Origin: Chloroflexota bacterium
GTDB taxonomy: Bacteria > Chloroflexota > Anaerolineae > Anaerolineales > UBA11858
Reading direction: 5' to 3'
Assembly (NCBI GenBank): GCA_016865865.1
Contig: VGOC01000011.1
Span: forward strand, 1-54,921
DNA length: 54,921 nt
Below are positions 42,969-50,229 of the stretch, one piece after another. A model generated the notes under the pieces. The model ran no database searches. It saw nothing but the letters and a program-made list of their open reading frames with translations, and was not told the origin of the DNA. Made by a program: the position numbers and the translations under genes. Within the stretch, counting starts at the first letter, position 1; each line of letters starts with the position of its first letter.

Positions 42969-44378
42969 TTCCAGCACCCACAAAACATTCCCCGGCACAG
43001 GCGTGAGAAAATACACCGTCACATTGCGATGCCAATCCACCCAATCCGCATCGCTGTATCCCAAATCAACCCAGTGACGCCCAGAAACTCCCGCGCCGAG
43101 GTCTTCGATAGTGGCAAAGCCGTAGCCGGGGATATAGACCTGTTGCCCGCGCATATAGTTGTACCAGGCGCGAATCACGCCGATGACCCCTTTCTGCAAC
43201 GGCGCGCCGCTGGCTGTGGTCGAGCTGCAATAATCGGGGATGCCCAGGCGGCAGGGCGAATAAGAAGTGGCGTAGGCCTCCACTTTGCGCCAGTATTCGA
43301 TCGTCGCGCCCCCAACATTTTCGGTGCGCATGACGATCATCGTGCCGTAGCCGACGATGCGCGCCTGGGGTTCGCGGACCACCCATTCGTCCTCGACTTG
43401 CCTGGTGATCTCCTGCCAGCCCTGGGCCTCCGGTCGCGCTTCGTAAATCACCCGCACACGCTGCGCTTTCAGCCCGTATTGGCCTGCCTGCACAACCTCG
43501 GTATGGTCTATTTCGACCTCGGACAGCGCTTGCTGGGTGACGCCAAAGGGCAGGGGTTCCTGTTCCAAAAGCACTTCCTCCCTCACGCGTACAACCTGGA
43601 TTACCCCGTCCACAGGCAGTCTCTCTCCCTCGTCAGGCAGGCTGTAGTCTGAACCCTGCAAGGCGACCCCGGAGTCAGCAAGGGCTGCCCCGACTGTTGG
43701 ACCAATGGAGCGTGTGCGATAGGTCTGACTTTGAAGGTGGAGGGTCAACGCCTGAGCGCGCGTCAACTCAGCCTGGATGGCCTGACCTTCCAGGGGAGTA
43801 TCGGACGGGGGGTTGAGCTGGTCGCTGTGATACAGGGCGATGCCCTGTTCCCAGAGAGCCTCCCCCAGCATGCTGGCTGCCGAGGCGAAGATGTACTCCT
43901 GCGATCCGTCATGGAGCGTGATCGGTGTAGCCCTGCGCACTTGTAGACTGTGTGCAGGCGCGGGCGAGAGCGGTTGATCCAGGGCGATGAACATCCCATC
44001 GGCCAGAATGCGATCATCGGGACTTAGCCCCACCCCGGCCTCGGCCAGGAGGATCACAGGCGTTCGCTCGGCGGTCAGCATCGTATGGATCTCCCCATCC
44101 ACATAGATCTGGATCTGCGCCGCCCGTTGGATCGAGACCTGATCCCCTTCCCGGAGCCAATCGCCGAGCGATGGCCTGACCAAATCGAACTCGCTGAGAG
44201 GGATCTGCGCGGCGCGCAACAAAGCCTTCACCGTGAGGGCGTTGGTCTGGTATGTCGACTCGATGCCGTCTATTTCGACGATAACCTGCTTACGCGTCAG
44301 AACGACAGCCAGCACTGCCCCGATAATGATGACGGCTATACCTGCTACGATCGCACGCCAGCGTTTTTGGATAGGCAT
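42966..44378 (-). CDS. cell-wall protein with DUF348, G5 and 3D domains
   Basis: 470 residues. N-terminal membrane anchor (~9-28), three DUF348 repeats (~32-75, ~85-130, ~205-250), a G5 domain (~265-345, typical E.E.LPF..Q), and a C-terminal 3D domain (~370-455) with ATSYSPC, TTASGAPLQKGVIGV, VYIPGYGFATIEDLG and WVDLGYSDAD, which carry the Asp cluster. The layout matches YabE/Rpf-like secreted proteins that bind or cut peptidoglycan. Two Cys in the 3D domain may form a disulfide. Its 3' end meets the truncated DUF1905 gene. Confidence 0.88.
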   Translation of the reverse strand: MPIQKRWRAIVAGIAVIIIGAVLAVVLTRKQVIVEIDGIESTYQTNALTVKALLRAAQIPLSEFDLVRPSLGDWLREGDQVSIQRAAQIQIYVDGEIHTMLTAERTPVILLAEAGVGLSPDDRILADGMFIALDQPLSPAPAHSLQVRRATPITLHDGSQEYIFASAASMLGEALWEQGIALYHSDQLNPPSDTPLEGQAIQAELTRAQALTLHLQSQTYRTRSIGPTVGAALADSGVALQGSDYSLPDEGERLPVDGVIQVVRVREEVLLEQEPLPFGVTQQALSEVEIDHTEVVQAGQYGLKAQRVRVIYEARPEAQGWQEITRQVEDEWVVREPQARIVGYGTMIVMRTENVGGATIEYWRKVEAYATSYSPCRLGIPDYCSSTTASGAPLQKGVIGVIRAWYNYMRGQQVYIPGYGFATIEDLGAGVSGRHWVDLGYSDADWVDWHRNVTVYFLTPVPGNVLWVLE

Positions 44379-44398
44379 AAATCGAATTCTAACAGAAA

Positions 44399-44507
44399 CC
44401 CCTGGACAGGCGCTCCGGCGGCGCCCAGAAGATCCTCCTTAGTGCTGCTTCCTTTCGGACCTGACACGGTTCGCAGGTTTCTGCCGCGCCGGACCCATCC
44501 AGGGGTA
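44399..44507 (-). ncRNA. ffs: SRP RNA (small bacterial 4.5S type)
   Basis: On the minus strand, GTGTCAGGTCCGAAAGGAAG, then CAGCACTAAGGAG, is the conserved tetraloop and asymmetric-loop region that binds Ffh. The outer ends CCCCTGG / CCAGGGG pair to close a ~107-nt hairpin. It lies between the G5/3D gene and a small membrane protein gene. Confidence 0.93.
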
Positions 44508-44541
44508 GGTCGAGGTTACCTCAGGGCGATGGGAATGTCAA

Positions 44542-44787
44542 CTATTTCCAGCCTCGCACGAATACGCCGATCATGATGATGACCACGATGACGATGGCGC
44601 CGACGATCAATTCGGGGAAGTGCGTCTTTGGGATGACCACGTCGTCCGGGTATAACGGCCTGGGAGTTGGCGTGGAGGTAGTATCTGCCTGTTGGATGGC
44701 AATGTCTGCCAGGGCATAGCCCGAAAGGAGCAGCCATAAACCAATCAAGATGAGGAGGAATAACCAGAGCAAATGGTTCGATTTCAC
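44542..44787 (-). CDS. small membrane protein of unknown function
   Basis: 81 residues, with a GTG start (VKSNHLLWLF) chosen because AAGGAG lies 9 nt upstream. Two membrane helices (~5-24 and ~57-77) are separated by a Thr/Pro-rich loop TTSTPTPRPLYP, likely outside the cell. The first could be a signal peptide. No family recognised. Upstream lies a broken metF on the other strand. Confidence 0.6.
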   Translation of the reverse strand: MKSNHLLWLFLLILIGLWLLLSGYALADIAIQQADTTSTPTPRPLYPDDVVIPKTHFPELIVGAIVIVVIIMIGVFVRGWK

Positions 44788-44839
44788 GGGATCATTCTCC
44801 TTGGAGGTCAGGGTCGCCAATCAGCTAACAGTATTAAAC

Positions 44840-45107
44840 CACACACTGGGAAAACCAACCCTCTCGTTCGAGCTCTTCCCAGCCAAAACTGAAAAAGGCG
44901 ACGATCACCGAGGAGATCCGAGATGGCATTGCCGCTATACCCGAAGGCGACACAGAAGCCTTGTCGGCTTTTGGCATTGATTTCGCCGTTCGGCAATGCG
45001 CCGAATTGCTCGAGGCTGGCGCGCCGGGTATCCATATATACACCATGAATCGCAGCAAGCCTGCGGTGGGGATCGTCGCTCACCTCAGGGGAAAGGGTCT
45101 CTTATAA
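44840..45107 (+). pseudogene. metF: remnant of methylenetetrahydrofolate reductase
   Basis: HTLGKPTLSFELFPAKTEKG in one frame matches the N-terminus of MetF (PTxSFELFPPKT). In another frame, right after it, ITEEIRDGIAAIPEG.., FGIDFAVRQCAELLEAGAPG and IHIYTMNRS match its C-terminus. Some 200 central residues, including the FAD and substrate sites, are deleted. A functional copy or alternative enzyme must be elsewhere. Confidence 0.8.
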
Positions 45108-45112
45108 ATGGG

Positions 45113-45150
45113 GATAAAAAAACACCCTGCTTCTCGGCAGGATGTTTTTT
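45113..45150 (-). terminator. intrinsic terminator of tRNA-Gln
   Basis: Minus strand: AAACATCCTGC, loop CGAGAA, GCAGGGTGTTT followed by a T-run; immediately after the tRNA 3' end. Confidence 0.85.
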
Positions 45151-45151
45151 G

Positions 45152-45222
45152 CTGGGGGTCAGGGATTCGAACCCCGATTGACGGTTCCAGAGACCGCTGT
45201 CTTGCCATTAGACGAACCCCCA
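45152..45222 (-). tRNA. tRNA-Gln (anticodon CTG)
   Basis: Cloverleaf: acceptor TGGGGGT/ACCCCCA, D stem GTCT/AGAC, anticodon stem GCGGT/ACCGT with loop CTCTGGA (anticodon CTG, reading CAG), T stem CGGGG/CCCTG with TTCGAAT, discriminator G as expected for Gln. CCA is not encoded. gltX lies just upstream on the same strand; bacteria whose GluRS also charges tRNA-Gln need GatCAB, not visible here. Confidence 0.95.
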
Positions 45223-45279
45223 CTGCGGGGAGAATTTTACCATTAGTGGAAATAATCGTCAAATTCCTCCCAACATCCT

Positions 45280-45353
45280 GTCATTGCGAGCTAAGCGAAG
45301 CAATCTCATCCATCAGCGCAGGAGATTGCCACGGGCTGCGCCCTCGCAATGAC
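45280..45353. repeat. dispersed palindromic repeat (GTCATTGCGAG type)
   Basis: GTCATTGCGAGCTAAGCGAA, then GCAATCTC, opens it; GGAGATTGCC..CTCGCAATGAC closes it as an inverted copy, ~74 bp in total. This GTCATTGCGAG/GCAATCTC palindrome is known as a widespread interspersed repeat in many bacterial genomes. It lies just after the gltX stop. Confidence 0.7.
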
Positions 45354-45367
45354 CAAGACAATAGAGT

Positions 45368-46867
45368 TTATCTTTCCTCAGCAATCTTCTCTAATTTCAA
45401 AATCGCCTTCTCGACCCGCTCGAGCACCTTCTCGCGCCCGATGATGGTCATCGTCTCGAAGATCGGCGGGCTGACCTCTCGGGCGGTGATCGCGTTTCGC
45501 AAGAAGCCGAAGACGTGCCCCGCTTTCAAGCCCAGTTCCTCTGCCAGGTCGCGCAGGGGGTGGTTGGCGGTCTCTTCGCTGAAATCGGGCAGGGAGACGA
45601 TGATCTGCTCGATACGCTGGGCCATCTCCAGGGATTCGGCGGCGGTCATCTTCTTGCCCACCAGGGATTCGGGTTCGGGGTGGACTTCCTCTTCGAAGAA
45701 GAAGCCGCCTTTTTCAGGCGCTTCCGCCAGACTGCCCAGCCGTATCTTCAGGACATCGGCAACCTGATGCAATTTCTCGTCATCGCTGATAGGATAGCCT
45801 GCCTGCTCGAAGAAAGGTCTGATACGCGCCGCCAGATCGGCTGTATCCAGCTCGCGGATGTGCAGTCCGTTGAAATGATCCAGTTTGCTGAAATTGATCG
45901 CGGCCGGGGCAGGGTTGAGCTTCTCGATGCTGAATTTCTCGATCAGGTCTGCGAGGGTGAAGAACTCGGTCTTGTCATCGTAGCTCCAGCCGATCAAGGC
46001 CATCCAATTGACCACCGCCTCAGGCAAATAGCCCAACGCTGCAAAGTCGCTCAGGAAGGTGGATTTGCCCTCTTCCGATAGCGCCTCGCTGTCGCGCTTG
46101 CTCATCTTGCCCTTGCCATCTGGTTTGAGGAAGATCGAGGGGTGCACCCAGACGGGCTGATCCCAACCAAAGGCCTTGTAGATGTGTCCGTGGAGAGGGA
46201 AAGTTGGCAGCCATTCCGATGTGCGGATGGCGTGGGTGATTTCCATCAAGTGATCGTCTATCACCACGGCCAGATGATACACCGGCAGACCGTTCGATTT
46301 CACCAGGATGGTATCATCCAAAGTGCTGTTTTCGACGCAGATATCCCCGCGGATCGCATCGGTGACGGTGATGCTCCCCTCGTAAGGCATTTTGAAACGG
46401 ATGACATGTTCTTCTCCCGCCGATCTGCGGGCGTCAGCCTGGTCGAGGGGCAGGTCTCTGTCTGGGCAATCCTCTCTGTGCTGGCATCTTTGCCATGGCT
46501 CATCCGTTTCATCCGTCTCCGGTTCGGGGCAGAAACAATAATAGGCATGTCCACTTTCGACGAGCTGGCGGGCGTACTTTTGGTAGATCTCTTTCCGCTC
46601 GGTCTGGCGGTAGGGCCCATAAGGGCCGCCCACATCGGGGCCTTCGTCCCACTCCAGGCCCAGCCAGCGCAGGCTTTGCATGAGTTCGTCTTCGGCGCCT
46701 GGCACATAGCGTTTTCGATCAGTATCTTCGATGCGCAGGATGAACTGCCCGCCTGTCTGTCGGGCGAGCAGGTAGTTATATAAAGCAGTGCGGCCGCTCC
46801 CCAGGTGGGTTCTTCCGGTAGGGGAGGGGGCAAAGCGTACGCGAACCGGTTGTGATGATTCGGACAT
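45368..46867 (-). CDS. gltX: glutamyl-tRNA synthetase
   Basis: 499 residues, class I. HIGH-type motif in RFAPSPTGRTHLGSGRTALY (HLGSG), KMSKRDS for ATP binding, and a C-terminal anticodon-binding helical domain. The start at 46867 (MSESSQPVRVRF) follows AAGGA by 6 nt; an upstream frame to 46930 reads through a MITE and is rejected. The region with Cys (CFCPEPETDETDEPWQRCQH) could be a zinc site. tRNA-Gln is encoded next to it. Confidence 0.94.
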   Translation of the reverse strand: MSESSQPVRVRFAPSPTGRTHLGSGRTALYNYLLARQTGGQFILRIEDTDRKRYVPGAEDELMQSLRWLGLEWDEGPDVGGPYGPYRQTERKEIYQKYARQLVESGHAYYCFCPEPETDETDEPWQRCQHREDCPDRDLPLDQADARRSAGEEHVIRFKMPYEGSITVTDAIRGDICVENSTLDDTILVKSNGLPVYHLAVVIDDHLMEITHAIRTSEWLPTFPLHGHIYKAFGWDQPVWVHPSIFLKPDGKGKMSKRDSEALSEEGKSTFLSDFAALGYLPEAVVNWMALIGWSYDDKTEFFTLADLIEKFSIEKLNPAPAAINFSKLDHFNGLHIRELDTADLAARIRPFFEQAGYPISDDEKLHQVADVLKIRLGSLAEAPEKGGFFFEEEVHPEPESLVGKKMTAAESLEMAQRIEQIIVSLPDFSEETANHPLRDLAEELGLKAGHVFGFLRNAITAREVSPPIFETMTIIGREKVLERVEKAILKLEKIAEER

Positions 46868-46885
46868 AATAATCCTTGGATTGTA

Positions 46886-46982
46886 GTAACTGTCAAGCCA
46901 TTGATAGGAAATCGAGGTTCCCCAATCCACGAAGGTGGATTTCGTAGGACAGCCTCGAATTTATTCGATGGCTGAGCAGTTC
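46886..46982 (+). mobile_element. diverged MITE family 1 copy upstream of gltX
   Basis: A 97-bp element with family 1 ends (GTAACTGTCAAGCCAT and TTCGATGGCTGAGCAGTTC) but a different, shorter core that includes the small hairpin AATCCACGAAGGTGGATT. Flanks GGATTGTA / GGATTGTG give a 7/8 target duplication. It sits 18 bp before the gltX start, in its leader, and lacks the terminator-like core. Confidence 0.75.
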
Positions 46983-47025
46983 GGATTGTGATGATATTAA
47001 CGATGCGGAATCGAGGGGGATTTTA

Positions 47026-48168
47026 TCAGAAATCCAACGCTTTGTGACGCAGGATCACGCTTTCGACCAGCCCGATGCCCAATAACATCGAGAGCAGAGA
47101 ACTACCCCCGTAGCTGACAAATGGTAGTGTAAGACCAGTTACCGGAACGACTTTCAGATTCATGCCGATGTTGACCACGGCCTGGAAAGCCAGGATGGTT
47201 GCCACCCCATAGGCGATCAGCGCCCCGAAGGTATCGCTGGCCAGTCTGGCAGCCCGCAGGCAGCGCAGAATGATGAAGAGCAGCAGCGCGATCACTACGA
47301 TTGCGCCAACGAAGCCGAATTCTTCTGACAGGGCGGAAAAGATGAAATCGGAGTGGCGCACTTTGAGGAAACGTAGCTGCACCTGGGTGCCGCTTTCATA
47401 GCCCTTGCCAAACCAGCCCCCGGAACCGATGCTCACCAGGGCCTGTTGCACATTGTAGATAGCCCCATGTCGTGCGGCTGGGTCAGGGAAGAGGAAATTG
47501 ATGATGCGTTCCACCTGGTAGGCCTGGATCAAGCCGCCTTCTCTATTGGGATCATAGGTCAACAGCATCACGGGCAGGGAAATGCCTGCAAACAGAATCC
47601 CCGCAGCCCCCGCCATGAGCACATGCCTCACTTCCAGCCCGGCCGCCCAAACAAGCGAAAACCAGATCACGAAGATCACGATCGAGGTGCTCAAATGTGG
47701 TTGAAGCAGTATCCAGATCACCAGTCCCAGGGTGAGCGCCAGGCTGCGGGCTACCCATTTCAGATCGTGGATTTTGTCCTGGTGACGAGTCAAGAAATCG
47801 CCCAGAACCAGGATGATGACGATCTTGGCCAGTTCGGAGGGCTGGATGAGGATGGGGCCCAACAGGAACCAACGCGTCGAACCGAACAGCGCACCGCCGA
47901 AGAGATCCAAGATCACCAATACAATAATTGTTCCAACATAGAATGGTCGGCTGAGTGCAGAAAGGATTTTGTAATCAATGGCCGCCATAATCCCGATAAA
48001 GGCGAAACCGGTCAGCGCGAAGATGATCTGCTTTTGTACCGTATTTTGTTCGATCAACTCGATATTTCCAGCGATTGCCGAGCGGATCATGACGATGCCG
48101 AACAGTGTCAGCAGGGCCACTGCTCCCAACAGCCAGAAATCGAAGTGACGCCAGGAGATGTTTTGCAT
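47026..48168 (-). CDS. rodA: rod-shape SEDS protein RodA
   Basis: 380 residues, ten membrane helices; a peptidoglycan glycosyltransferase of the elongation machinery. SEDS signatures: FGSTRWFLLGPILIQPSELAK, ILLQPHLSTSIVI, GGWFGKGYESGTQ and VTGLTLPFVSYGGSSLL. Its partner PBP2 is encoded at 50230. The start MQNISWRHF at 48168 is 11 bp past the minE stop; a longer frame would begin within minE with TTG. Confidence 0.93.
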   Translation of the reverse strand: MQNISWRHFDFWLLGAVALLTLFGIVMIRSAIAGNIELIEQNTVQKQIIFALTGFAFIGIMAAIDYKILSALSRPFYVGTIIVLVILDLFGGALFGSTRWFLLGPILIQPSELAKIVIILVLGDFLTRHQDKIHDLKWVARSLALTLGLVIWILLQPHLSTSIVIFVIWFSLVWAAGLEVRHVLMAGAAGILFAGISLPVMLLTYDPNREGGLIQAYQVERIINFLFPDPAARHGAIYNVQQALVSIGSGGWFGKGYESGTQVQLRFLKVRHSDFIFSALSEEFGFVGAIVVIALLLFIILRCLRAARLASDTFGALIAYGVATILAFQAVVNIGMNLKVVPVTGLTLPFVSYGGSSLLSMLLGIGLVESVILRHKALDF

Positions 48169-48178
48169 ACTTTGGTCG

Positions 48179-48448
48179 CTACAAATTCCGCTTTTTTTTC
48201 GGCCCAAGAATAGGGATATCAGCGATCAGGCGCTGCTCCCGCCCGTCTTTGTTTAACTTGATGCTGACTGTGGCCGGATCAATCTCGATATGGCGGGAGA
48301 TGACCTCGATGATCTCGTCTTTCATCGTTTCCAATACGCTGTTGGACAGATTGGTGCGATCATGGATCAGGACCAATTGCAGACGTTCTTTGGCCTGATA
48401 GGCGCTTTTGCGTTTATATCCTGTGAGGCGACCGATGAAATCACTCAT
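48179..48448 (-). CDS. minE: cell division topological specificity factor MinE
   Basis: 89 residues, standard length. The N-terminal anti-MinCD helix (SAYQAKERLQLVLIHDRTNL) and the C-terminal dimer domain (MKDEIIEVISRHIEIDPATV) are present. MinE drives MinD oscillation so that septa form at midcell. It overlaps minD by 8 bp. Confidence 0.94.
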   Translation of the reverse strand: MSDFIGRLTGYKRKSAYQAKERLQLVLIHDRTNLSNSVLETMKDEIIEVISRHIEIDPATVSIKLNKDGREQRLIADIPILGPKKKRNL

Positions 48449-49244
48449 TTTTGCTGCCTCCTCCGGCGAAGAGTCTCTTGAAAAAGCCTGCCTGAACCGC
48501 CAACTCCATGAAAGGCACTTCCTCGCCCATCATCCGGCGGGAGATATTCTGCATAGCTTTCCCGGCGCGGGATTTTCCATCGAGCGAGATGGGAGAGCCG
48601 CGGTTGGTGCTGATAATCACGTTTTCGTCTTCGGGGATGATGCCGATCAATTCGATAGCTAACAATTCGAGGATGTCTTCCGTGCTGATCATATCTCCGC
48701 GCTGAACCATCGCGACATCAATGCGGTTGATAATCAGTTGGGCGGGGCCTTTTTCTTCGGCTTCGACGATGCCAATGATGCGGTCTGCATCCCGCACAGC
48801 GGAGACCTCAGGGTTGGTGACCACGAAGACGCTGTCCGCGGGGGCGATAGCGTTGCGGAAACCGCGCTCGATGCCAGCAGGCGAGTCGATGATCACCCAA
48901 TCGTGTTCGGGGCGCAGTTCATCACACAGACGGATCATGTCGCTTGGGGAAACGGCGGTCTTATCACGGGTTTGAGCCGCAGGGATGAGATACAACCCTT
49001 CTGTTCGTTTATCCTTGATCATAGCCTGGCGCAGCCGGCAGCGGCCTTCGACCACGTCTACCAGATCGTAGACGATGCGGTTCTCCAACCCAAGCACGAC
49101 ATCCAGGTTGCGCAAACCGATATCGGCGTCTATGCAGACCACTTTCTGCCCCATGGACGCCAGCGCTGCGCCCAGATTTGCGGTGATCGTGGTCTTTCCA
49201 ACGCCGCCCTTGCCTGATGTGATTGTAACTACTTTTGCGGTCAT
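48441..49244 (-). CDS. minD: septum site-determining ATPase MinD
   Basis: 267 residues. Deviant Walker A TSGKGGVGKTTITANLG, switch regions VCIDADIGLRNLDVVLG and VIIDSPAGIERGF, and the C-terminal membrane-binding amphipathic helix with GFFKRLFAG. It recruits MinC to the membrane and is released by MinE. The ribosome site AGGAAA overlaps the target duplication of MITE copy E, which separates it from minC. Confidence 0.96.
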   Translation of the reverse strand: MTAKVVTITSGKGGVGKTTITANLGAALASMGQKVVCIDADIGLRNLDVVLGLENRIVYDLVDVVEGRCRLRQAMIKDKRTEGLYLIPAAQTRDKTAVSPSDMIRLCDELRPEHDWVIIDSPAGIERGFRNAIAPADSVFVVTNPEVSAVRDADRIIGIVEAEEKGPAQLIINRIDVAMVQRGDMISTEDILELLAIELIGIIPEDENVIISTNRGSPISLDGKSRAGKAMQNISRRMMGEEVPFMELAVQAGFFKRLFAGGGSKNE

Positions 49245-49260
49245 CTTATTTTCCTGTTTG

Positions 49261-49372
49261 GAAACTGCTCAGCCATCGAACGGATTAGCCCGAAAAAAGG
49301 GTGTGCGAAGGGGGCGCAGCCCCCTTCGCACACCCTTTTTTCGGCAACTTCCCCGTTTGGCTGAGTAGTTAC
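49261..49372 (-). mobile_element. MITE family 1, copy E (minC-minD)
   Basis: A 112-bp element in reverse orientation, with one changed end base (GAAAC for GTAAC) and a perfect 8-bp duplication CCTGTTTG (49253-49260 and 49373-49380). The core GGGTGTGCGAAGGGGGC is identical to copy D. It lies 16 bp before the minD start, inside the min operon. Confidence 0.93.
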
Positions 49373-49430
49373 CCTGTTTGTACTATTCAAGTGTTCACTG
49401 AAAAAACTCAAGGTTGTTTTTTTAGTGGAC

Positions 49431-50111
49431 TCATTCAACTTTGGGGAATTCCCACCCTTCTGCAACAACTTTGCCATCTTTGAGACGCGCGACCTCGGGA
49501 CGGGGCGTCCCCTTCTGTGGGGGGGTGATGCTGATTTCCTCGCAGATTCTCAACTGCATTGGGGCGAGTTCCAGAGCGCAGACGATAGCATCCTCGTCGC
49601 CTGACGCCCCGGCATGAACGGTGCCTCGCAAGCGGCCCCACACGATCACATCCCCGCCAGCGATGATCTCAGCCCCCGGGTTGACATCTCCGAGGATGAC
49701 GACATGGCCGGGATAGGTGATACTGTTTCCGGATCGTAAAGTGCGTTTCACCAGGACCGCTTCGTCGCCGCCGACGCTGGTGTCGAAGGCCCGGCCTGAA
49801 CGCTCTGCTTGAGGCCTGGATAGATACGTCCTCAACCCCAGAGTTTGGGCGGTCTCTTCCGTCTTCGATGATTTACTGATCACAGCCCTGAGGGTGACGC
49901 CATATTCGGAAATTCGATCCCGCAGGCTGCCCAATTCGGCGGCTTTGAGAACACGCTTGCCGACATCAATGCTCAGATCGGCTCCGCGGAAAAAATCACT
50001 CTGTGTTTCTATCTGGTCGAGTAGTGCCTTGCGGATTTCGGCCCACTCCCCGTCGCCGACGATAATCAATAAACCATCATGAACGCCTTTTATTTCGAAA
50101 TGGCTGGCCAT
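49431..50111 (-). CDS. minC: septum site-determining protein MinC
   Basis: 226 residues. An N-terminal FtsZ-inhibiting domain (FEIKGVHDGLLIIVGDGEWA), a short linker, and a C-terminal right-handed beta-helix (LRSGNSITYPGHVVILGDVN, GAEIIAGGDVIVWGRLRGTVHAG) that binds MinD. A possible TATAAT at 50155-50160 (minus strand) may be its promoter, so it could start a new transcript after mrdA. The order minC-minD-minE is usual. Confidence 0.94.
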   Translation of the reverse strand: MASHFEIKGVHDGLLIIVGDGEWAEIRKALLDQIETQSDFFRGADLSIDVGKRVLKAAELGSLRDRISEYGVTLRAVISKSSKTEETAQTLGLRTYLSRPQAERSGRAFDTSVGGDEAVLVKRTLRSGNSITYPGHVVILGDVNPGAEIIAGGDVIVWGRLRGTVHAGASGDEDAIVCALELAPMQLRICEEISITPPQKGTPRPEVARLKDGKVVAEGWEFPKVE

Positions 50112-50154
50112 AAAGACTCCGAAATCGAATCAAAATGCTCGCGATCAGAAGCGA

Positions 50155-50160
50155 TTATAA
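50155..50160 (-). promoter_or_regulatory. possible -10 box of minC
   Basis: TATAAT on the minus strand, 44 bp before minC. The same 118-bp spacer holds AGAAACCC / GGGTTTCT, a possible weak hairpin after mrdA. No clear -35. Confidence 0.4.
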
Positions 50161-50229
50161 CATGGGCTGCTAGAAACCCACCTTCTCAGAGATAACGGGT
50201 TTCTCAGAGTATTGAAGCTTCTTTTTTTA

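Noticed and set aside
46868-46930. N-terminal extension of gltX
   Set aside because: The 21 extra residues come from the MITE ends; the ribosome site fits the ATG at 46867.
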